In this document: piece by piece, positions 59,201 to 64,000 of the stretch
Numbering within the stretch: position 1 is the stretch's first letter
Layout of the letters: the number at the start of each line of letters is the position of its first letter
Assembly (NCBI RefSeq): GCF_018618475.1
Contig: NZ_JACSMD010000001.1
Location: forward strand, 434,001 to 498,000
Source of the DNA: Exiguobacterium sp. s122
GTDB lineage: Bacteria > Bacillota > Bacilli > Exiguobacteriales > Exiguobacteriaceae
Direction: 5' to 3'
Length of the DNA: 64,000 nucleotides
Program-made: the position numbers and the translations under genes
Notes under the pieces: generated by a model
Database searches by the model: none
Seen by the model: only the letters and a program-made list of their open reading frames with translations
What the model was told of the DNA's origin: nothing

Positions 59201-59285
59201 ACGCATCTTCAGTACGGACCCGTATCAATATGTAAAAGCAGGGAGCGATATGCCGCAAGCAGTCGCTCAGGAGGTACAACTATGA
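56202..59285 (+). CDS. Large CgeB-like glycosyltransferase with N-terminal beta modules
   Basis: A 1027-residue cytoplasmic protein. Residues ~45-500 hold three or four ~110-residue beta modules of one type (pattern L-x-V-xx-Y...R...V...RF-xx-R-xx-G-x-G). A CgeB/DUF3880-type GT-B glycosyltransferase region (about 510-840) has DFLMVESAWKG, PTVFWNKEDPIHYERF and the sugar-nucleotide side motif TMFSRRVFEGLACATPVVST. The last ~180 residues (VALVAFVRSADEMNRAV, then MAFIRPSDYYGPSYVSDYM) look like a GT2/GT-A fold. The start is the ATG at 56202 after TGGAGGA. It overlaps the next glycosyltransferase gene by 4 bp. Likely role is assembly of a surface polysaccharide or glycoprotein glycan. Confidence 0.83.
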   Translation: MSWKRKVKRGVYLGMQRGKRIGRRLMKGTKTQVQTRQFVEVVPSWHARTSANYEVDGAALVSTMAEKQFLTYGERASSFRSVPGQDSFQLNPSIREFDASLNVEKSGDIDVTLLVMMYNDQERTRVVRVGDGVRTTVTLRDDETKTRFVIQTQGKGRVLIQSLLIDGQPLWNVEGMSSAVADADFDTMIELNAESLELISPLNRIVAVDGNTITVTGQGSQYEHYGVLESALPHVDTERGIDFPLADMDDYVYRFYLKGDATEMAKATLFVATYAHGERDQLIEVPLGFSNVMSLTPSHESVRYFVRFHGNGTISDLKLGVIRENSVRRTETFDLDPTFWTIPTPESIKLKQDPNGLRLVLDVEPDVRRYVSYMETNNRFTVLPKEKPYTVRPNHRYRVTVDGELGENTGVVLYIISYSLTERLSMQQVQLGSEKIFEFGKDVRYLRFALRVDGQGETLVTNIRVSEEIITDRTQVPEWVDPREARLFEAKPRELHEMKVAAIFDEFTTASYRPECELITFSPDDWPAVLADRQPDFLMVESAWKGNDKTWEKKIVKYGTNTWEELDALLEWCRLNNVPTVFWNKEDPIHYERFIETAKRFDFVYTTDANILDNYKEDCGHDRVGALPFAAQPKEHNPIRLPGTREPYASFAGSYYSNRHESRRIDMDRLFAAADKYGLVIYDRNYEMNQRGETDQLQFPEQFRKSIRGSLKYNQIAKAYKGFKVMLNVNSVNDSPTMFSRRVFEGLACATPVVSTRSIGVKQMLGDYVFLDEGDEMLEETFRKLLTDDSFYEDVAMGGMRHVLKYHTYTQRLAQIVGAIGLPYRVDHPEVALVAFVRSADEMNRAVETFRAQDYEHKHLVVFLDKFEGHLDLYEAYNTEDVSTFMLSYLPQYNALSEILDGFDWMAFIRPSDYYGPSYVSDYMLATRYADSNILTKEDYFTWDDKLEKVDSDGTYRYVFDATPSRSIMKPDVLRFYSVAEALDVLKQDATLKELAQSGERIFSTDPYQYVKAGSDMPQAVAQEVQL

Positions 59286-61441
59286 CGACACCACTTCGCG
59301 TCCTCGTCTACGGGGACGTCAACTTGAACTTGATCGACGGGTCGGCCATCTGGCTGACGTCCGTCGTCTCGATGTTGAATCAAGATCCGTCCATCAAAGT
59401 CGATGTGCTCTTGAAACGCTCGATTACGAAGCCTGAAGTGACAGCCGGTATCCGTGAGTTGCCAAACGTCCGCTTCATCGACGTGTTCACTGACGCGTCT
59501 TATCAAGACGCACCATATGTCGAGCGTGGCGTGCTTCAAGCCGACGAGGCAGCAGCGCTTATCGATACGCTGATGACGAAGGAGAAGTATGATCTCGCTT
59601 TCGTCCGTGGCTTCCAGCTCGCGTACGACTTGTCTCAATATGAACAGACGATGGCAAAGACGTGGACATATATCACAGATTTCACGCACGACCATACACA
59701 AGCTTCTGAAGAAGAGCTTGCCCGGCTGAAGCAAATTGCGTCACGCTCGGCGCGCATGCTCTGTCAGACCGAGGCGATGAAGACGTATTTCGAGTCGTTC
59801 TTGCCGACGGACCGTCCGTTCCTCATCTTAAACCCGATGATCCCGAACGTGAAAGACGCCATGCCGACATTCACGAAACCGAACGATCGTCTCGTCTACA
59901 CGGGGAAATTCGCGCCACTCTGGTATTCGACAGAGATTCTCGATGCGTTCGCGAAACTTCGTGCCGATTATCCGGCCGAGCTACATGTGGCTGGCGACAA
60001 GTTCAACCAAGACCCGAATAACCCGAATTTCAAGCAAGACATCCTTGCCCGCTTAAAAGCAGACGATGGATTGACATGGCTCAAAGGCATTCCGCGCGCC
60101 GATGTCGAGACGCTCATCGAATCGAGTGCCATCGGCGTCTCATGGCGCCATCCGGAGCTTGACGCCTCGCTCGAACTGTCGACGAAGTTGCTCGAGTACG
60201 GTTCACTCGGGAAACCGGTCCTCTTGAACCGGAACCCGATGCACGAACTCATCCTCGGCCCGGATTACCCGCTTTACGTCAATTCAGAACAAGAGTTCAT
60301 CGAGAAGGCGAAGCTCGCCTTGACCGATGAGGCCGTTTACCGCGACGCGGCAACGCGGCTTTACGAGATGGCGCAGTACTACACGTTCACGAACACGTAC
60401 AAACGCCTCCGTGACGAGCTTTGGTCGATGAAGAAAATCAACCTTCTGTTTGCCGGGCATGACTTCAAGTTCCTGCGTCTTTTCATGGATTATTTCGAGC
60501 GCCATCCGCGCTTTAACGTGTTGATTGACGAGTGGGAAGGACACAAGATTCATGACGTCAATCACAGTAAGGCGTGTCTCGAGCAAGCCGATATCATCTT
60601 CTGTGAGTGGGGTCTCGGTAACGCCGTCTGGTACTCGCACCATAAGAAGCCGCACCAGACGATGATCGTCCGAATTCACCGTCAAGAGAAAGAGACGCCT
60701 TTCCCGCGCGAGTACAATCTGCACAACATCGACCGCATCATCCTCGTATCGCCCTATATGCTCGAAGAGATGTACCGTCTGTTCCGCATTCCGCGCCACA
60801 AGATGACGATGATTTATAACGCCGTCGATGGGACGCGCCTCGTGCAACCGAAACAGCTCGACGACTTGACGTTCCACCTCGGCATGATCGGGGTCAACCC
60901 GAAGCTGAAACGGCTCGACCTCGCGCTCGATATGCTTGAGACGTTGCGGAAAGAAGACACGCGCTACAAGCTGTTCATCAAAGGGCATCACCCGAACGAG
61001 ATCTATTGGATCAACAAACGGGAAGACGAGCGTGCTTATTACGATCGTTTGCTCGAACGGCTCGAGGAACCGGCATTTAAGGACAGTGTCGTCTTTGACG
61101 GCCACGGAGACGACGTACCGGAGTGGTTGACGAAAATCGGATTCGTCTTGTCGACGAGTGACCTTGAGAGCTTCCACCTCGCACCGGCCGAGGCGATGAC
61201 GTCGGGCACGTACCCGATTATCCGCCACTGGATAGGCAGCGAGACGATTTACCCGGACGACGTGTTGATGGAGAACGTTTTAGACGGCGTCGACATCATT
61301 CAATCGTTCCAAGGGGAGTCTGAGAAGTTGCTCGCGGCGACCGAACACTTGATGGCATACGCGCATCATCATTTCGCCATCGAGACGCTCGCACCGAAGC
61401 TTGAACAACTCATCTTGACCGAAATGAATCGAAAACAATGA
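59282..61441 (+). CDS. Tandem GT4-like glycosyltransferase
   Basis: A 719-residue protein with two GT-B glycosyltransferase halves. Residues ~5-385 form the first (PLRVLVYGDVNLNLIDGSAI at the start, FTKPNDRLVYTGKFAPLWYS in the C-terminal Rossmann part), residues ~386-719 the second (NLLFAGHDFKFLRLFMDYFE, AVDGTRLVQPKQ, and the E-x7-E motif in DLESFHLAPAEAMTSGT). Such double enzymes add two sugars or polymerise. The start overlaps the CgeB-like gene by 4 bp. A terminator-like hairpin follows. Confidence 0.88.
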   Translation: MTTPLRVLVYGDVNLNLIDGSAIWLTSVVSMLNQDPSIKVDVLLKRSITKPEVTAGIRELPNVRFIDVFTDASYQDAPYVERGVLQADEAAALIDTLMTKEKYDLAFVRGFQLAYDLSQYEQTMAKTWTYITDFTHDHTQASEEELARLKQIASRSARMLCQTEAMKTYFESFLPTDRPFLILNPMIPNVKDAMPTFTKPNDRLVYTGKFAPLWYSTEILDAFAKLRADYPAELHVAGDKFNQDPNNPNFKQDILARLKADDGLTWLKGIPRADVETLIESSAIGVSWRHPELDASLELSTKLLEYGSLGKPVLLNRNPMHELILGPDYPLYVNSEQEFIEKAKLALTDEAVYRDAATRLYEMAQYYTFTNTYKRLRDELWSMKKINLLFAGHDFKFLRLFMDYFERHPRFNVLIDEWEGHKIHDVNHSKACLEQADIIFCEWGLGNAVWYSHHKKPHQTMIVRIHRQEKETPFPREYNLHNIDRIILVSPYMLEEMYRLFRIPRHKMTMIYNAVDGTRLVQPKQLDDLTFHLGMIGVNPKLKRLDLALDMLETLRKEDTRYKLFIKGHHPNEIYWINKREDERAYYDRLLERLEEPAFKDSVVFDGHGDDVPEWLTKIGFVLSTSDLESFHLAPAEAMTSGTYPIIRHWIGSETIYPDDVLMENVLDGVDIIQSFQGESEKLLAATEHLMAYAHHHFAIETLAPKLEQLILTEMNRKQ

Positions 61442-61472
61442 GCAAGCCCGGGCTTCCGGGTTTGCTCGTTTT
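61440..61472 (+). terminator. Terminator-like hairpin inside the glycan cluster
   Basis: Stem GAGCAAGCCCGG / CCGGGTTTGCTC with a GCTT loop and TTTT. The next gene follows within 25 bp, so it may act as partial terminator. Confidence 0.75.
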
Positions 61473-61495
61473 ATCATACTTTGAGGAGATATATT

Positions 61496-63460
61496 ATGAG
61501 CCAGTTTATGTATGAAGCGAAGACGCATACGCTCGATTTCGAACGTCGGGACGGATTGACACACGTCGTCTCCGAGACGCCGCTCGATGTGCGTCTCGGC
61601 CACTACGACCCGTCACGCGAGGAGCCGAACGGGATGAACATCGCCTTGCGCCTCGATCACGTCTTTACGGTCGAGGTTCCGTTCAACAATCTGCTCCCGG
61701 TCTATTACACGGAAGACGAGGTCGTCGTCGGGACGTCGCTCGTCGACGTGGCAGACAAGGCGGGCAAGTCGACGGAGCAATCCGAAGCGGTCATTCAAAT
61801 GCGCCACATCGGCCACGTCTTCGGACGAAATACGCGTATCGAAGGCGTCAAACGTCTCGCTGCCGGTGAACGGCTCGTCGTACGCGACGGGCATGTGACG
61901 GTCGAGACATGGGACGAATTGCCACGCGGGACATCTAAACTCCGTGACGACTTCACCGTCACGTGGCTCACGGCACTACGAAACGCTGTAGCCGTACCGA
62001 TGACAGCTGTGAACATCCCATTCGCTGGGAGTGCGCTCGACGTGTTGCTCGCGAAACTTTACCTCGAAGCCGGGAAAGACGTGACGCTTCACGTTCCGGA
62101 TGAGGAAGGAAACGAGGCGACGCTCGCCCGTGAACTACTCCCAGAAGCGAAACGAGAAGTCGTCCCGGCACCAGCGGATACGCTGACGCTCTCGCTCAGC
62201 CAACGTCTCGCCACGTCGTTCGAGGCGACAGAAGGCAACTTGTCCGCCTATGAGAGTATCCCGACCGGACGTGACGTCAATCACACTTACGTCGAGGTCG
62301 GCAAGCACGGGTCGGACTGGCTATATGGCAAGCACGTGTTCTTGAAAGACAACATGGATGAACACGAGGCGAAACAACAGCTGTCACGTAAAGCAATCCG
62401 CCCATTTGAAGGATTCGGAGAGGATGAACGCGAACAAGTCGAGGCAATGCTCAATCACTTGTTCGAAGAAGAGGCGGATCGCGATTGGAGCGGCCGGCTC
62501 GAGGCGGCCTGGTTCCATTTGAAGGTCGAACATTTTCACGCGTATGCCCGTCATGGCTTTTTGCGCGAGATGACGATTCTCCAGCCGCTCTTTGACCGGG
62601 ACGTCCTTCGCCACATCATCGAGGCGCCGTATGAGACCCGTCGTCAAGGGCAGCTCGTCAAACTCGCCCTTGATGCGTTGTTCGGCGAGAAGCCTCTTCA
62701 TTTCGTCAAAGAGTCGTTCGCATGGAGCGACTCACCGCTCCTTCCGACAATCGTGCCGGCGCCACTCAACTGGCGACTCATGCTCGATCACGTCGCGCCA
62801 GAACAAGTGAAGGAGGTAAACACACGACTCGGTGTCGAACAGAGCGTAAGTGAACGCTTCAAACCGAGTGACGCCCCGGAACACGGGTACGTCTCGCTTT
62901 GGAACGAGTGGACGGCCCGCAATTGGACCGTTCGGTTGGACGGGTCCGAGATTGAGCCGGAGACGGTCGAATTGACCGTGCCGGAAGCACATAAGCCGCG
63001 TTCGGTTACAATCAAGCCGTTCATCTATCATTACTTCGTCCCGTTCAACGCTGACTTGTTCACGTTGACGGAAGAACAGTTCGTCGCCCATCTCGAAGTG
63101 GCGCCATTGAACGGGGAGAACGGCTATTTGCAACTGTTCAATCAGAGCTTCAGCGCGGTCCCTTCGACCGAGTTCCAAAAAGACGCGATGCTCGGCAGTG
63201 CGCCGTACATCGACCTCGATGGCACGATTGAGCTGTTGTCTGAAGACGTGACACCGATTGAGCTGTACATCATGCAATACGATGCGAAGAAGAATTTGAA
63301 AAAGACGGCGTTCAGCCATGAGCTCCGGCCAGGCGTCAACACAATTCGTCACCGCATTCCAAAAGAAGTTGAGGCAAAGTTCATCAAGTTAGCGTTCAAA
63401 TTCCAAAACGACCAACACACCGTCCGGATTAAGATGGGGTCGTGGGTCATAGAAAGCTGA
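61496..63460 (+). CDS. Asparagine-synthetase-like pseudoenzyme with C-terminal beta module
   Basis: A 654-residue protein. Residues ~40-140 resemble the later half of the AsnB glutaminase domain (DEVVVGTSLVDVADKAGKS, then GRNTRIEGVKRLAAGERLVV), but the N-terminal nucleophile Cys2 is absent. The ATP-pyrophosphatase loop, normally SGGLDSS, reads AGSALDV, so ATP activation is probably lost. Residues ~500-654 form a beta module like those in the CgeB-like protein (IELYIMQYDAKKNLK to FIKLAFKFQND). The start is the ATG at 61496 after GAGGAG. AsnB-like proteins in glycan clusters can amidate uronic acids; this one more likely has a structural or regulatory role. Confidence 0.7.
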   Translation: MSQFMYEAKTHTLDFERRDGLTHVVSETPLDVRLGHYDPSREEPNGMNIALRLDHVFTVEVPFNNLLPVYYTEDEVVVGTSLVDVADKAGKSTEQSEAVIQMRHIGHVFGRNTRIEGVKRLAAGERLVVRDGHVTVETWDELPRGTSKLRDDFTVTWLTALRNAVAVPMTAVNIPFAGSALDVLLAKLYLEAGKDVTLHVPDEEGNEATLARELLPEAKREVVPAPADTLTLSLSQRLATSFEATEGNLSAYESIPTGRDVNHTYVEVGKHGSDWLYGKHVFLKDNMDEHEAKQQLSRKAIRPFEGFGEDEREQVEAMLNHLFEEEADRDWSGRLEAAWFHLKVEHFHAYARHGFLREMTILQPLFDRDVLRHIIEAPYETRRQGQLVKLALDALFGEKPLHFVKESFAWSDSPLLPTIVPAPLNWRLMLDHVAPEQVKEVNTRLGVEQSVSERFKPSDAPEHGYVSLWNEWTARNWTVRLDGSEIEPETVELTVPEAHKPRSVTIKPFIYHYFVPFNADLFTLTEEQFVAHLEVAPLNGENGYLQLFNQSFSAVPSTEFQKDAMLGSAPYIDLDGTIELLSEDVTPIELYIMQYDAKKNLKKTAFSHELRPGVNTIRHRIPKEVEAKFIKLAFKFQNDQHTVRIKMGSWVIES

Positions 63461-63470
63461 GGAAATCGTC

Positions 63471-63824
63471 ATGGATCGTCAACAAGTTGAGTATGTCGAA
63501 CGTGAGAATGCATTTTTACGGGAACAACTGCAAGCTTTGACCGACCAGATTGAAGCGGTGAAACAAGACGTGCTCGAAGAGGGTGCGAAACATATCCGCG
63601 GGAAAGAAAACACAATCCAAAAGATGAAAGAGCTCGAGCGGGACGTCCGCCAGGCGAAAGCGAATGCTGACAAGTGGCGGAAAGAAGTTGCAAGCGAGAA
63701 AGAAAAGCGCGAAGCAATTGAAGCGGAAGTGAAACGTCTCACCCAAATCATCGAACGGGCGAAAGCAATCCCCGTCGCCGGGAAGCTCGTCGCGAAAATC
63801 GAGCGGGAAGGTCAATCGTCATGA
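63471..63824 (+). CDS. Coiled-coil protein of the glycan cluster
   Basis: A 117-residue protein, almost entirely coiled coil (about 5-95, from EYVERENAFLREQLQALTDQ onward), with a short C-terminal amphipathic end (IPVAGKLVAKIE). TGAGGA precedes the ATG. It lies 10 bp after the AsnB-like gene and overlaps the next glycosyltransferase by 4 bp. Probably a scaffold or oligomerisation partner of the glycosyltransferases, perhaps a chain-length ruler; function not shown. Confidence 0.75.
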   Translation: MDRQQVEYVERENAFLREQLQALTDQIEAVKQDVLEEGAKHIRGKENTIQKMKELERDVRQAKANADKWRKEVASEKEKREAIEAEVKRLTQIIERAKAIPVAGKLVAKIEREGQSS

Positions 63825-64000
63825 ACGGGTACGAAGAAGAATTGACGACGATTCAAACCGAGAAGAGGGCGTGGGCACGCACCGTCGAGGAACGGTTTCA
63901 ACCGTTACGACTTCCTGTATGTTTAGAAGGACCGACCGCGCGCGGTGTCAGTGTCATCGTCGCCTCGCACGAATCGGTGGAGCATCTACAGACGTGCCTC
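63821..64000 (+). CDS. Glycosyltransferase family 2, 3' end outside window
   Basis: The first 60 codons of an ORF starting MNGYEEELTTIQTEKRAWAR. The segment GVSVIVASHESVEHLQTCL matches the start of a GT2 (GT-A fold) catalytic domain. The start overlaps the coiled-coil gene by 4 bp. The rest lies beyond the window. Confidence 0.7.
   Translation, partial: MNGYEEELTTIQTEKRAWARTVEERFQPLRLPVCLEGPTARGVSVIVASHESVEHLQTCL

Noticed and set aside
60284-61228. 314-codon minus-strand ORF inside the second glycosyltransferase.
   Set aside because: Shadow frame with no start signal; the plus-strand protein has clear GT-B motifs.

Overview
The window looks like chromosome of a low-to-mid GC Gram-positive bacterium of the Bacillales. 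The best guess is an Exiguobacterium-like organism. This rests on strong AGGAGG-type ribosome binding sites, Bacillus-type gene families (YxdLM/YxeA, YvrJ, DUF1659, DUF2922, DUF3885), a T-box leader, Fur and TetR operators, a large S-layer-like protein and many U-tract terminators. No rRNA, tRNA, CRISPR array or complete insertion sequence was seen.

Left part (1-23.8 kb). The end of a GGDEF-EAL protein is followed by a peptide-sensing/detoxification locus: a two-component system divergent from a BceAB-type ABC transporter plus YxeA. Next come a MerR-like regulator, a cluster of very small proteins (two DUF1659-like paralogues, YvrJ, DUF2922), two chemoreceptors with sigma-D-like promoters, a short-chain dehydrogenase, a secreted trypsin-like protease, a zinc-ribbon pseudo-protease, a CDF-like transporter, a decayed gene, a five-gene operon containing a FetAB-type metal exporter, and a TetR-controlled pair of SMR transporters.

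Middle part (23.8-39.6 kb). A Fur-controlled siderophore uptake operon (lipoprotein, two permeases, ATPase, flavin reductase) is followed by trpE-trpG. A clear tryptophan T-box riboswitch points at trpEG, but a complete gene on the opposite strand lies between the switch and trpE. Next are a secreted subtilase and a VTC-domain / DUF4956 / CotH-kinase cluster whose divergent promoter carries evenly spaced TGTTAA repeats resembling a Pho box.

Right part (39.6-64 kb) is mostly cell surface. It has Ig-like exported proteins, an S-layer-like protein without SLH domains, an unrecognised two-gene glycine-rich membrane cassette, and a Xer-like tyrosine recombinase with a sigma-like protein. Beside these is a short segment bounded by a perfect 15-bp inverted repeat, a candidate invertible switch upstream of an exported repeat protein. 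Then come a heparinase II/III-like lyase, a 5'-nucleotidase that shares its N-terminal module with the S-layer protein, and the start of a glycan-assembly cluster (two large glycosyltransferases, an asparagine-synthetase-like pseudoenzyme, a coiled-coil protein and a GT2 glycosyltransferase cut by the window end).

The strongest candidates for undescribed biology are the T-box/trpEG arrangement, the recombinase plus inverted-repeat segment, the shared surface module replacing SLH domains, the beta-module shared within the glycan cluster, and the two-gene cassette at 45-47.6 kb.
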